NCBI GenBank assembly: GCA_905331475.1
Contig: CAJNYU010000551.1
Span: forward strand, 1-64,000
Direction of reading: 5' to 3'
Length of the DNA stretch: 64,000 nucleotides
DNA from: Rotaria socialis
Lineage: Eukaryota; Rotifera; Eurotatoria; Philodinida; Philodinidae
Of the stretch, positions 23,706 through 36,725 are shown piece by piece (position 1 is the stretch's first letter; every line of letters starts with the position of its first letter). Both the position numbers and the translations under genes were made by a program. Under the pieces are notes generated by a model. That model ran no database searches. It had not been told where the DNA came from and saw only the letters and a program-made list of their open reading frames with translations.

Positions 23706-24513
23706 CGTCGTTGTAATTGCTTTTATTTATACCGATAATATTATCACTTCCTTTTTTCAAATTCAACTTGTATCAGGAGTTATATTAGTATATCTAGTAA
23801 TAAATATTAGCTACTAACAGCGACAGGAACAACTGCACATTCAGGTGGTCATACAAGTTTTCTTTTGCATTACATTCGTCTTCAATATATAATCAATGAA
23901 GCGCGAATGTTATCGAATATCATTATATCAAGTTCAAAGTATGTATACTCATAGTTTCATTTCATAGATATGTAAAAAAAACCTAAACAAAAAAAAGAGG
24001 AAAATGTCAGCATGCAAAATTAAGAATGTTTGAATGTAACCGATTGTCTTTCTACACGAAAGACATTAAACGTAAGTAGTATTTTACACATCATAGAAAA
24101 AGATTTAGAAAAGGAATCTAAGAGCCAAGGTGTATGTTGTAATGTTCAAGTTCATTTGGCTTGCTTTGTTGTGAAGGCAGATGAACAATCGAATAGCTTT
24201 TCCAAGATCAGTCTGATTGTTGAAGGTTCAATCAATATGTTTTTTCTCTTGAACTCATCGTTACTATTTTCAGTAGACCTTGGACACCAACGAGTACGTG
24301 TATCAAAGCTCTGCTGAAACTCCTACACTTGTTGACGTTCTACGTTTCTTTTTCGACCTTTTTCAATTTTGTCTTAAATCGTTTACTTAATTCAATAACG
24401 TTTGTACCACAATAAAACATTAGACATAAAGGGAAAATAATAGCTATCAATTCGCCATTGTCATTGAAAAAATTTCGTTTTCACACAGAAAGAAAACTAT
24501 ATTTAATAAGAAT
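23706..24513. promoter_or_regulatory. divergent intergenic region
   Basis: About 0.8 kb between a minus-strand gene (start 23705) and the plus-strand GH172 gene (start 24514). It should contain both promoters. The plus-strand frame at 24030-24317 has no recognisable content. Confidence 0.4.
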
Positions 24514-25660
24514 ATGTATGCATGGATTTTATTAATTGTATTTACGAGTAGTACTATTGCTCAAAATCTGAATACATTTGGTATTGGCCTTTCCAGTCAT
24601 TGGTTGTATTCCAAAGAGGTATTTTATTAGAAAGAAAAATAAGTTTTACAAAATAATTTCCTTTTCATCATAGACCGAACTGTTTAATTATACGCTTTCA
24701 GAAAATTCATCCTTTGGTGTTCTCACTCATTTCTGGACAACTGGTGACCCAGGTGAGTATTTCATTGAAAATCTTTTTCAACAAATCTTTTTAATCGATG
24801 TTTTCTTCAGCAATCGATGAATCTATTTTTTCGTACTATGTCGATGAAGAAAGTGTGCCATCAATACAATTTGTAACTTATATGTTAGTTGGGGCTGGCT
24901 TCAATGATCAAACAACACCATGGGGCACGAAATGGATTGGTAAAGGAGCGAAATATGGTGGTTGGTATAATAATTTGTAAGTTTATTTTGTTTTGTTTTC
25001 GCTGATAATTTCTATTTAATTTCTAGTCGAGTTCCATTTCAAAGATCCATACGAATAACGGGTAAATTACCGTCAACAAAAAATAATCGAAAAATGATTT
25101 GGATTATATTACGTGGTACAGAAAATTTGCCGACAAATTTTTATGGTTTTCAACTTCCATCGAATGCTCGTTTAGTTCTACATAAAATTGAAAATCAAAC
25201 ATTTCATCCGATATCATGGGTGCCTCTTGTTGATATACCAAGCGGTCAAGGCCTTCTGTTTGCACATACATTAGCTGTTATTAGTGGCAATTTAAATTTT
25301 CTCGAAGGCTGTTATCATGCGTATACAAAATATCAAGACGAATTTCCAGGTTTAATTGTATCAACAGGCACAGAAGATTATTTTGATAGTGCTTTTTATT
25401 TTAATGCTGGACAATATCATAATGAAATATCGGGTTATACACATTATAAAGAATTATCAAATAATGTATATGAATGGTCAGCGTATCGTGTACATGATCT
25501 AGATCCAATATTTTTCACGAATGGTTTTCGATTTCATTGGCGAAATGGTGATGTTATTGATGAAAATGGATATAAATGTATTCTTAATCAAGGTGGAAGC
25601 ATCGTTGGAGCACCTACTCAATCAATAGTAACATCATATACATGGACTTATATTTGGTAG
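24514..25660 (+). CDS. secreted DUF2961 / glycoside hydrolase family 172 protein
   Basis: Four exons (24514-24618, 24674-24752, 24811-24976, 25027-25660) give 327 residues. A signal peptide (MYAWILLIVFTSSTIAQ) heads the protein. The DUF2961 core is recognisable: FWTTGDP, DEESVPSIQF, PWGTKWIGKGAKYGGWYN, VPFQRSIRIT, GLIVSTGTEDYFDSAFYF and VYEWSAYRVHDLDPIFF. The glutamate in the STGTEDYF block is part of the family's conserved acidic site. GH172 enzymes act on fructose- or arabinose-containing glycans and are best known from bacteria. The three introns show the gene is resident in the host genome rather than contamination. A signal peptide suggests an extracellular or digestive role; the substrate cannot be told. 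Horizontal acquisition is plausible but needs a phylogeny. Confidence 0.88.
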
Positions 25661-25780
25661 AATTCGAATTATTTGTTTTATATGAAAATATTGTATTATT
25701 ATATAAAAGTTTAGTGCATAAAAATAGTCTTACAATGAATATCGAATAGCTAATATTTGGTTGTCTAAATTAAAAACAAG

Positions 25781-25788
25781 AAAAAAAA
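25781..25788 (-). terminator. oligo-T Pol III terminator of tRNA-Asn
   Basis: On the minus strand a run of eight T follows five bases after the tRNA discriminator base, as expected for RNA polymerase III termination. Confidence 0.85.
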
Positions 25789-25793
25789 TTAAG

Positions 25794-25867
25794 CGCTCCT
25801 GGGTGGGCTCGAACCACCAGCCTTCCGGTTAACAGCCGAACGCGCTAACCAATTGCGCCACAAGAGC
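25794..25867 (-). tRNA. tRNA-Asn (GTT anticodon)
   Basis: The minus strand reads as a 74-nt tRNA: a 7-bp acceptor stem GCTCTTG/CAGGAGC (one G-T wobble), a D arm with GCGCAATTGGTTAGCGC, an anticodon loop CTGTTAACC giving GTT, and a T arm with GGTTCGAGCCC (box B). It has no intron and closely resembles metazoan tRNA-Asn. It sits 8 bp past the stop codon of the minus-strand membrane-protein gene, inside that gene's likely 3' UTR, followed by its own T8 terminator. Confidence 0.97.
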
Positions 25868-25875
25868 ACATCAAG

Positions 25876-27302
25876 TTAACTTGTCGAATTAGTATTGTCT
25901 CTGGGTGATTGTACAGCATGATCTTCAAATGCATCCATGCTTTCCATAGGTGGTTCAGATTCTTCTTGTAGCCGAGCAAATTTACCGAAACCACCTTGCA
26001 ATGTATGTTCAACACGATAATATTTTTTACGCCGTACAAGTATAAGTAATCCAAGAAATATAGCACCAAAAAGAGCAGCAAACAATAGAATAAAACCAAT
26101 CCAACGTGTTTTTGGTGTTTGATGAGAAGTATCAGTTGATGATTCATTTGTCTAAAAAAGAAAAGTTTTTAGGAATAATCGATTCATTCGAATTGTTGTT
26201 TACTTTAGTATCATTTCTTAGAAAACTACTATCTTTTTTTGTAATAAATTTTGTATCACGACTAGTTGTTGTGCATGTTGTACGAAAATGCAATGATCGT
26301 GGTCGCACGGGATGTGTACAAAAACCATCTGTACACACCTCTCGTGCTCGACATTCAGTATCATTTGAACATACTTCCCCTGTACCATTATATTGTGCAT
26401 TGATCAGTATGTAAACATCTGTTGCGTGAATCTCTCCATTGAGTAAAGCTCGAAATAGTGATGTCATGTTTTTATGATATATCCGGTTAACAGTGATCCC
26501 TTCGCCATAAACGAAACCATCCGGTCCTTTTAGTTGGCCCAGTTTTTTAACAATAGCGTCAAGTAATTCAGGAAAAAAACCGGTAGGAGGATTCACATTA
26601 TAATCTCCATCATGTCCTCCCATATCCATTGGTCCTAAACCACCGATTAATAATTTTTTTGTCTCAAATAATATTTTACGTAGAAAACCGGTTGTATCAT
26701 TCCGGTTTGGAACAGGTAGTTGAGTATCTTGAAGGCACGTAAAAACACGAATTTGATTTGTTTTATTATTTTTACTGAGTAAGGTTTCATCTTTATCTTC
26801 TCTTTGTATATCAGCGATAGCAGCGTTGAGTGCATCAAATAGATCATTGCTAGAATCATTTTTTAGTCCATAAGGTGATGTTATATTGTTATAATCAGGC
26901 GCAAGAAGCATTGCTTGTGGGGAGACAATTAATGATGAGAATACATGATAGTTTGGTGCTAGATCTTGCGCTAATACACCTGTGGTAACACCAGCTAGAA
27001 GAGAAACACAGAATTCTTCAATCTTAAGAATCAAATAATAAAATATATTTCACACCAATAATTGTTTCATTCTCAACACATTTTAACATATCATTTTTCT
27101 TGTCGAAAAACATATTTTTAGTATTTGTTGGAAGATACCGTTTGACAACTTCATAATTAGCGGCTGAAAGAAATCCAACTGGATACTGAACTGACGTATT
27201 CGTTTCAAATATGCTGAGGAATTCATCCAGATTTGTTATATCACATTGAACACATGACAAGGTAAATGAAATAATCGATAATGACACATATATTAGATGC
27301 AT
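25876..27302 (-). CDS. type I membrane protein with possible periplasmic-binding-like ectodomain
   Basis: Three exons (27302-27056, 26994-26204, 26151-25876) give 437 residues. There is an amino-terminal signal (MHLIYVSLSIISFTLSCVQC), an ectodomain of about 320 residues with many N-glycosylation sites, one transmembrane helix (WIGFILLFAALFGAIFLGLL) and a cytoplasmic tail of about 50 residues with RRKKYY. The ectodomain sequence (VQYPVGFLSAANYEVVKRYL, LAPNYHVFSSLIVSPQAM, LFRALLNGEIHATDVYILIN) resembles bacterial extracellular solute-binding folds, in which a late L-x-x-G-E-x-D-x-x-x stretch is common. I could not confirm that without a profile search. A short cysteine cluster (CSNDTECRAREVCTDGFC) precedes the membrane. 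It may be a receptor; the ligand is unknown. A T-rich acceptor-like site ends about 15 nt before the ATG. Confidence 0.75.
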
Positions 27303-27545
27303 ATTGGAATAATTAATCTGAAAAGAAAAGCAAACTCAAATATAAGCTATTAACAAGACGTTTTTGCGCAATGCAGAAAAAGAAAAAGAATAAATACACA
27401 TAGAAAACAACAGCAACTGATGACCGCGAGTAAAACTTTTACAGACAAAACAAATAAATAATAAATATATATTTCGGTTTGCTCTTTTAGTTAAGAAATA
27501 GAAATTTCGCATTGAGACTAACGAACAAGACAAAATATTTTTTGT

Positions 27546-30500
27546 TTATCTAGATATAAATCCAATTAAAATAATAAATAATAAAACTGATACAATAACA
27601 CCAATAAGTATGAGTCTAAATTTTAAACTACGTTGTTTATGTTCGACAGCTTTAGATAGATGCTTGTTGCCTTGTTCAATTTGAACAACGGTATTTTCGA
27701 TATTATACTCGATCTGATCAAGAATAGTTCCCTAAGTAGAATATTCAGTAGAAATTTCATTTTGTTAAATTCTTCAATTTTACTTGATTAGAAACGAGTG
27801 CTGCTACGTCTCGAAAAATTTCATTAACATCTTCAATGGATCTTAGAACTTCACGGATTTCTTTGTCGCGTTTTTCTAGCAGCTCAACATTTTGTGAGGT
27901 CAGTTGTAATTGATCTTCGGAAGTTAACTAAATACGAAGATAAAATCGAAAAAACAAAACGCACTTGCGTTATTCTTACAGATATCTGATCGAAATTATT
28001 ATCCGGGTCATCTTGATCACCAAATGGATTGGAATGCATATCGATTTCAAGATCAGGCATAATACGATTGAAATTTTCTTTTCGAGATTTCAATTCTAAA
28101 CGAATAAAACACAACAGAAGATGCAAAGTCAAGATTAAAAAGAAAAAGCGTCTACCAAATGAAAATTCTTCTTTTTCATGCAATTTGGGGATATTTAATC
28201 GTTATTGAAACAATCCAGAGACAAACAAAATGTCTCCCTGTTTATGAAACACACTACATCTTGCGTGAAAGTTTTCTGCAAATGCATGAAGACTAAGTTG
28301 AAATAATTATTTTCAGAAAGAAGCGCAACATGGTTTTTCTATTGTGCACGATGTCTGGCAAGCTCATTGCATTGAATGTTTCATTAAAGCTAAGATAGTT
28401 CTGAGTTTATTTTCATGCAACGCTCTATCGATGAGTATAATCGGATTAATACAATGTGATGAAGCCTTTTTTCTTAATGGAATCTTTGAGAAAAATAAAA
28501 TATTTTAGATTCAAAAGATCTATGTACCATGTCCATGATGACATTTGTCGTTTATCTTTTGTTTTCCTCCGTGTTCATACATGGGATATCTTCTATGGAA
28601 GACTTGTCCTGTTTGGACCAGGAGTTTCAACGTTTTACTTCTATCTTTCGCTTATGGACTATCAAAAACTCGGTCAACTAAAGTCACATTTTCTCAATGA
28701 ATCTTAAAAATCATCGAGGTCCTTCCAAGCTCTATTGACCTTCAAATATACCTACTGTGTGAAATTGATACTTGTATTGTATTCCATTACAAATCGTATA
28801 TGGCAATGTTGACGGTGTCAAATGTACATGAAAAATTCCGAAGTCATTCTAAGCAAGGCATGCTGCAGATATATTATTCTGCTACTAGCAAAGACGGTTA
28901 TATCTCAATAATTAGATACAATCATAAATGAATCTTCTCATCTCTCAACTACGATGCGACATCACAGGAGCGAATTCATTTGATTTTTCTGCTGTAAAAG
29001 TTATTAATGAAAAACAGGATCGTATACTTTTTCTAACTATATGTTTAGAATTTTCCACTAGTTTACAGTTGGTTAATTCTTCTTTTCATAAGCGGAAAAT
29101 GACGTCGATGAAAGCGCCATTGCAGTTTTCATCTCTTTTTTTGGTGATTTCTATTCAAAATACGCGCAAATTGTTGAAGTTCGATAAAATAAAATATTAG
29201 AATAAGCTGAAGCTCAAATAAGTAAGAAGTTATGCAAGTTTTCTTAAAAATGACTTTTTACGTAGAAGTCTATTTGCTGGAAATTGATTTTTCAAAATTC
29301 ATTCTTTTAGATGCAATAGGTGTTTCTATTTTTCCTATAAACTGTATATAAATCTGAAATTCAATTGTCCATTAATTATAACTCGATAGAAATTTTCTGC
29401 AAGGTTCTAATTTAAAAACCAAATACTTACTGTGAAGATAGGTCGATTGACATTTGCGAAATCTAATAGTTAAATCTTGTAAAGCACTTGCCGTAGCTTG
29501 AACTACATTAGAAGCTAATCGTTTATCGTATACATTAACCTGTGATTTATTGGCTTGATTTGAAAGTTGTTGAACAGATGCGTGACATCCGTTTAACATC
29601 TAATTGAAACATTAAAGAGAAAGACAGAAGTCGTTCATAAGAAATTATTTTCTAAATATAAGAAATTCTTACGGCAGTGATATCTTTTGTGAGTGATTCA
29701 ATTTCTTTTTCTTCACTTGAATTTTCATCGAAATCAGGTCTTGTCAGATGTTTATCATGTAATTGTTGCAGCCTTTTCACTAGAAAATAAGACTAGGACT
29801 TTGTTTTCTAGTTTATTAACTTACTTCTGCTCCGCACTTGGTCGAGTTGTAATTGTATTCGACGTTGTGAATCCATCCTAAATTTTATGAATTATATAAA
29901 AAACAAGAAAGAATAGTGCAGAGGTAAATACCATGATGGTGGAATATTTTTTTCGAATTGTACAATTTCTTCATCGTCGTTTTGAATTAATGCTGTTCGA
30001 TCATCGTTTGACTAGACAAATTAAGAGAATATATATTTTATCTTTCAGTTAACATTCTATTTAAGTCTTATACTAGAAAAACTACATTTAACGAGAAACA
30101 ATCTCTTAAATTAATAACGGTGATATATTTTAATAGATGTCTTTCTCGTGAATGTGATCTTAAGATTCTTGCATCTTTTTGCGCCGTAGATAAGAGTGTC
30201 TTATCCACGCACACAAACTCATTACACTTCGAGTTATGAAGCTGGATATTGCTTTATTTGGTGAAGAGGTTCGAACAGGGCAAAGATATCTATTTATATA
30301 GTTGTTTTTGCTTCAACATCACCACAAAAATGTGTTGGAATATGATAATCATCATTCTAATGGATGAAAACAATCTACGACGAGATTACTCTTTGCAATT
30401 TAAACTTTTTCTATCAAGTGTTGTGTGTAAACATGAAAAATGATCGATTTATCTATCTGTTAGTAAAATTAATCAAGACATATACGATTGTATTTCAAGT

Positions 30501-31100
30501 AATACCAACAGCTAAGAGAAAATCAGTTTGTCGAGAGTCTTCCGATCTTATAATACAATCAAGATATTTGGCAACTACTGCGACAAAGTGTTCAATTACT
30601 GGTTACAGTCAATTTAATCGATAATTCTATGAATTCGAAATTAACATGCTTCATAGATGATCCGTATAAATAATATTTTGATTATTTATTTCCTTCCGTA
30701 GGATAGCAATTGTTCTACCTAGGAGTTTAAACAGTTAATTTTCTTGCTGTTAAAAATACTTTCGAAAATCGTCCTCCGATATTGCCAACGACAACTTGAA
30801 TTAAGAAAAAAAAATAATTTGGCAGTTTAAGGCTGAATATATACGAAGAACTTTGCCTAGGAAAAATATTTAAAGCCAATAGTTTAGAGGGCATCTATAT
30901 GTGTGATAGCTTCAAAAGTCAGGTTTTCCTAACAGGTTGATACGAACAACGGAAATTCATAAGACGCAATAACTTGTAATTAATAGTGTATTTTCCAATT
31001 TATTGATTCAGCTTACTCTATCGTCCATATGGAAATTTCGATCGCGCACAGCGCGACTTCGAAATTCCAAAAAGTTGGATGTTAAATTACGGCTTGTCAT
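27546..31100 (-). CDS. STX16: syntaxin-16 (Qa-SNARE)
   Basis: Eight exons (31100-31017, 30011-29932, 29877-29825, 29779-29673, 29599-29431, 28095-27980, 27927-27784, 27731-27546) give 312 residues. The amino end MTSRNLTSNFLEFRSRAVRD aligns with the syntaxin-16 peptide that binds the SM protein VPS45. The Habc region includes LQQLHDKHLTRPDF and STYLHKLKSR. The SNARE motif contains the central glutamine (VSNQGTILDQIEYNIE) and is followed by a single transmembrane anchor (LILIGVIVSVLLFIILIGF) ending in ISR. Syntaxin-16 fuses endosome-derived vesicles with the trans-Golgi network. The family match extends over the whole length. Introns 1 (about 1.0 kb) and 5 (about 1.3 kb) are much longer than the others and hold no supported gene. 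Confidence 0.96.
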
Positions 31101-33704
31101 TGGATCTTAGGTTTTTTAAACATCTAGAAAAATAAAAGAGCGAAATACAGTTAACATTCATCTCTGAAAAAAATCAAGACGAAAGTTGTTATGCATTGAC
31201 AGTTTAGCGAACATATATGCTAATAATAATCAAAATCGATGCTTATTAGAAGCGGACGTCTTTCAAGAAACATCAATTTCTTGATTCTTTTTTAACATAT
31301 CCTTGAATCATCATTGCATTGAATGATTTCTACACGTGGTTGCATTTGAAAATAGACGATCGTCTTATTCTGACTGTATAGCGATACATATATATATATA
31401 TACGTGACACCTACAGATAAAAGTAATTGATGAGGAAACAGAACTATGTATTTGTCGACATAACGAAAAAACAGAATTTTTTTTTGAAGTATAAAAAAAA
31501 CATATGGTATGTTTAAAGTAGAAGCTCAAAGTACCTTACGCTTGTGTTCTTTCAGAATTATACAAATCATACAGTGAAAAAGCACAGATATTTACCTTTC
31601 AATAGTTCGATAAATCGCCCTGTTTTATGTCGATAACAGAACGTGAAAAAAAACATCGATTATGACTTCTTTTTATTGTAAGCAAATATAATAGTCAGAG
31701 TGTGTCGATCGCAAGAAAAAAGCAATTAAGTGAAAATATAGATAACGATTTGTCAGAGTTTCTGGATCGGTCTAGTAGATATTATTGTAACAATAAAATC
31801 TCGAAAGTCCATCATATAGAAGTGTTTCTATTACTATGGTTATTCAGTTTAAATTGAAATAGCACTTACGAATGCCTACAAACAAAATCAGTTTTATTTA
31901 TGATGTAAGTTACTGAAAATGTATTTTTATCAAGAACAAAACAGCTTTCTACCTAGTATTCATAATACTAATATATTAGAACTCGCATTCTTTGACAAAA
32001 AGAACAAGAATGTTTTCGCATTTTTCTTCGTCACATGATCCGAATATTATTTAATAAAAAAATTTATGTCAGGCGATGTTCTGTTGACAATCGCATACTA
32101 AAACAATCTCAGGTATCTATAAAAACTAACAATAATATTTATAAAAATCAAAGCTGGGTTGTTGAAGAGATAATCTCAACATGAAACGTTTCTTCGTAAC
32201 ATTGTCTCTATAACGTGATGGAATTTATACACTGGCTTCCGATTGCACTTTTTTTTAAATATAGGAATCCTAAGAGGATCAAGATCGTCAAAAATATAGG
32301 ATTTTTGATAAAAAATGACAAAAATATAGGATGTTTTAAACATAGTTTCTGTTGAACTGTTTTGCTGTTTTTTAACTGCTCTGCTTGAAAATCGTTTTAA
32401 TGAAACTGTTATAAACAGTTCAACCGTAGCCAAGATCCTTATGTAATTTTTTCTACTGAAATGAGTCACTAATTCGAGGATCATTATAAAAGTTGTCTCA
32501 AATCGATAAATAACAATAAAGTAGATCATAAGCTTTGAAAAAAAAATACATGAAAAAGACAAATACTATTCTCATAAACTAAAAGAGACGTTTCAGATTA
32601 CGGACATGACTTTCCAAAAAATCTCAACCTAATTTTATTGTCCTGATAATCAGCATTCATTGCTTATTATTTTCCACAAGTTTATTTTGTATTTTATCGT
32701 AACTCAATTTTTTCTGGTAATAAATAAGTGTAAATGAAAATGCATATACACAGGATGGTGTAAAATTTCACGAGCTTTCAGAAGATGTCGTTACTTTAAA
32801 AAAAATATGCTCTTTTGGTAACAGTATCCTGAAAATACAGAGTGAAACTTATTTTTTCCACGGGTATATATATACAGCTTTTATATCTAACTAAAACTTC
32901 ACTAAAAACCCGAAACTAGCACATGATCATTTTGTGAATGTTTTTTCTTTTGGACTATTTTGTATTTTGTACTTTGTATTAAACAATTTCTCAATCAGCC
33001 CACTAAATAGGCGAAAGGAAAAATACTATTTAAAACAAATGTCACTATAATACAAGAATTTGCCCAAAACAAATGATAATACACATTAAAAGTTTTTTTC
33101 GTCTAAAGACAGTAGCAAAATGAAGAGGTTTTTGGAAATTTTCTACTTTCTTCAATAAAATATAGGACGAAAATAGGAAGTTTTTGAAAATAGAGGAAAT
33201 GTAGGTCGAATCGCCGCCCAGATAATTTTTACGTCCTACACTATATATTTTGAAGAGAAAAAATACGTAACATAATGAGACACGAGTTCCCACAAGTAGT
33301 AGATCTGACTTTTTTGCCAATAGATATCAAGACCTCGCCATTCGAACCCTCACAATAGTTTAATGCAGCCGATTGTTTTTAATCAGATCCATTTGAAGAA
33401 AGTCAACTGTAACAATAGCGTACATAAAATCCTTTACAAGTCCAAGAATTGGCTATTGCCGATACGATCTTCATCAGATTTTGTCAATCGTCCATTTTTT
33501 TTTATCATCTGAAGTACAAAAAATTATATTGCGTGATTTTGCCAGATCAATTCAATTATTCACATAAATAAACAATAAGAAGAAGAAGAATTACAATAAA
33601 AAAAATAAAGTATTGTCATCGCTAACGGCGTTATATATATCCTCATTCTATCATAAAGTGCAAGAAAAAAATGAAAGCACAAAGCAACAGTGAAAATCAA
33701 ATTA
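31101..33704. other. intergenic, AT-rich
   Basis: A 2.6-kb stretch between two minus-strand genes. Short AATATAGGA-type words recur around 32265-32340 and 33160-33200, suggesting a decayed repeat, but no terminal inverted repeats or coding capacity could be established. Open frames at 32176-32562 and 33045-33320 are AT-rich chance frames. Confidence 0.45.
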
Positions 33705-36568
33705 TTATTTTGTTGAAGCATTCAAATTTGGATCACTATGAAATTTATATGTTCCAAAAAGATGCGAAAGCAATGGCGCTTCATTAGGTTTGTGAATCCG
33801 TGTTGATTTTATTCGAACACTTCGAGATGGGATTATCTGTTTTTTCATTCGTTGATCATTGCCATTATTTACACTTGCAATCATTTGTGTACGACAGTGA
33901 TCTTCGAATTTTTTATTGGTTAATGGTGAAATATTAGTAGAAAGATTTATGTTAGATGATCGATAAATGCAATCCGTACTTGTATTTACAGACATTGAGT
34001 TCATTGACTTGGACAGATCATGTTCAGATGATTGATTAGAAAGATTGATTTTGGGAAATTCTGTAAAGGATAAAAAAAAGTGAAGTGAAGAATAGAACAA
34101 AAGAACAGTTCATAAATACCAATTTTAGGCAGTTCAATAAACTCATCGGGTGTTTCGGCACCGACACCAGGCTCACGTAGAGGAAGTTGTAATAAAATTT
34201 GATTTTTACGTTTCGTATGAATCTAAAGAATAAACGAAATGAATTATAACATGTAAGTAGAAGATCAGTTTTTCGTAAAATGACTGTAGTTTACTAAAGA
34301 TAGATCTCGAAAGCGTCTTATTTCGTTTAGACAATTCTAAATTAGTTGGTTTCTCAAAATTTTAATATCTTACTTCATCAGATATTTGTTCAAGACTGTT
34401 CAATGCTGCACGATATGTTCTTTTGGCTTTAATTATTGCGTTCTGTACATCTTCAATACGACATTTTTGATTCTGAAACCGAAAAAATTCAATTTTTTTT
34501 CACTACTAAATGTGCTCTTTTTTTACTTTAAGTTCGTTTTCTGCTTTAAATTTTGCATCGAAGTAAGGTCTATAAATAAGCAAGTAATAACTCATATTAC
34601 GGTTTTTTCTTGTGTCCTACTTCGATTTGATGATCACTCTTGTTAATGAATGGCGAAGTTTTATTCTTTGTTGTTCGTATTCTTGATAAAGTTTCGATTT
34701 TTCTTCATGTATTTGTTCATAACGCATTTTGTCTTGTTCTATTTGCGTTACCTTACATAATAAGATTACTTATATTTGATTTTTTTGTTGCAACCATATT
34801 TTACCTTCATGGTTAGATGGTTCATACATTCTTGCCACGTTGCATTATCTTCTGATTTGGATAATTGATTTTCTGCAGCAGCTAAATTTTCTTTTGCTAC
34901 ACAATGTAATTCAACAGAATTTTGATATTCTTGAGCAGCTCGTCCAGTCTCTAATCGTGCCTAATAGAAAATCATGATATGTTGTATGAAAAGCGAACAG
35001 AAGAACACAGTTCGTCAGTAAAATAGATGAGACGATCATTTTATAGCCTAATGGATGTAAGAAGTAACGTTTACCAACAACCAGTTAAGCGTAGAAATAG
35101 AAGAGTATGTTAGCATGATTGATGTCTTTTTTTTCTTTGTTTCCTTGTAATAAATAGTGTAAATCGTACGAACCATATGTAGATTGGAATACTTTTTTGT
35201 TCTGCTTTCTTTCGACTGACTGCAGGTTACTGTCGATGAGTAAAAAATAGGAGACTTCTTACAAGTTACTAGGGAATATGAAAGTGACGTATCGTACGCA
35301 GGGTTCGTGGAGAAGAAATTGTACAAGCGAAGCAGAATACAAACGGCCTTGTCAAAGCAAAGGCTGAGAACTACTGTGTTATATTAGGTTAAACTAGAGA
35401 ATATCGATAGAGAAGAGTACATTTTTAATGATATAATTAAGATTAGATCTATTGACTCTATATCATGCAGAGAGTGAAAAATATTATTGTGTATGAAAAC
35501 TAGAGCTGATGTTAACATTTACAAGACTTAGTTTGAGCTACAATGAAATTAAAAATATTCGAAAGTTTAGCTTCAACAACTACTGATCATTTTTTTAGCG
35601 GGAGTCTCGTGCAAAGAGGGTAATGAGTTATCGCTTCTGTTAACCGTAAGGTGACATATATTTTTATGCTTAGCAAACTGATTGCCTAGGTTCGATCCAA
35701 AAGGATAGCGTCAATATTCTATAACTTGTAGTATTTAGTCAAATACTGCAACAACAACAACTGTGTGATTACTTATTTACCTATTTCATGCTAATAACAA
35801 ATACAAATCCTATTGCTAGACTGTTCTCCGAGGTCTGCCGCCAGCTTTCTTGTCACGCTTTGAACCTCCAACTCATTAGTTAAAAGACAAATTCAGCTGA
35901 CTGAAAATGAATTTTAACTGTTCTTCTAAGAGTTAGTCCATAATCACGATTTTTCTCTTCAGAAACAAAAACCATAGAATGCACAAGCCACTTCAGTCGA
36001 GTCATGCTTCAGCTATGTTCTAAAAATAAGTCAAGTCTAGCATACAGCTTCAATACAATAGATCTCGCGCATACTAATCGAAGTTCAAATCAAATGATTT
36101 GTATTACACATTGATCATATTGTTAATTAAATCAGTGATCATTTCATCTAGTTTACTGGCCATTTTAACAAATGCTAACCTGTTCAGCTTGTTGAACAGC
36201 ATCATAATATGGTCTTCCGCGTTCGACACAACGGCCAAGTGTTTTAGCTAGATTAGCTAAACGTTGTTTACAATGGCTAAAACTTATTTGAAATAATTTT
36301 TGAGCATTCTAAAATTAGATGTTCAATAATCAAACAAATCAATAGTAAAAGCGCTTACATCTAATTGACTTTCAAGATTATTTATTTCACTGGTTGCAGC
36401 ATTAGCACGTTCCAATTCAATCTAGACCAAAAACGAAATATTCAAAAGTACTATTCAATAAGATTTTAGCTAAATTGACTATACTTGTATTCGAGGATCG
36501 AGTGGTTCATCGTTAGCTTCATTTGAATGAACATTATCACTTTCAATTATTTTAGACGAATCCGACAT
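33705..36568 (-). CDS. SH3BP5: SH3BP5-family protein (predicted RAB11 exchange factor)
   Basis: Nine exons (36568-36485, 36421-36359, 36308-36180, 34960-34805, 34751-34621, 34569-34527, 34472-34374, 34222-34120, 34060-33705) give 387 residues. Sequence from DPRIQIELERANAATSEINN through GRCVERGRPYYDAVQQAEQA, TWQECMNHLTMKVTQIEQDK and RVIIKSKPYFDAKFKAENEL to ALNSLEQISDEIHTKRK matches the long coiled-coil SH3BP5 domain, followed by the conserved GVGAETPDEF stretch. In mammals SH3BP5 and SH3BP5L are guanine-nucleotide exchange factors for RAB11 and also bind JNK at mitochondria. The last exon (about 118 residues) is serine-rich and not conserved to my eye. Intron 3 is about 1.2 kb. A T-rich acceptor-like site lies roughly 60 nt upstream of the ATG. 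Confidence 0.94.
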
Positions 36569-36725
36569 ACATGTGATTGAAATAGTAATAACAAAATTTA
36601 CATATAAAACTACAAGTATCTAAAAGAAATCAAACGAATGGATGTATATTATAATGGGTATATATTATCAAAAGACAAGACAAATCCGTCTATACTAGAG
36701 AGAAAAATGAAGAAAAGTTTTTTAT

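Noticed and set aside
28184..29430. Plus-strand frames inside STX16 intron 5
   Set aside because: No family resemblance, and fully contained in an intron whose splice sites and phase are consistent on the other strand.
32176..33320. Minus-strand frames of 128 and 91 codons
   Set aside because: AT-driven composition rich in Phe, Ile and Lys with no recognisable motif; the region looks like decayed repeat.
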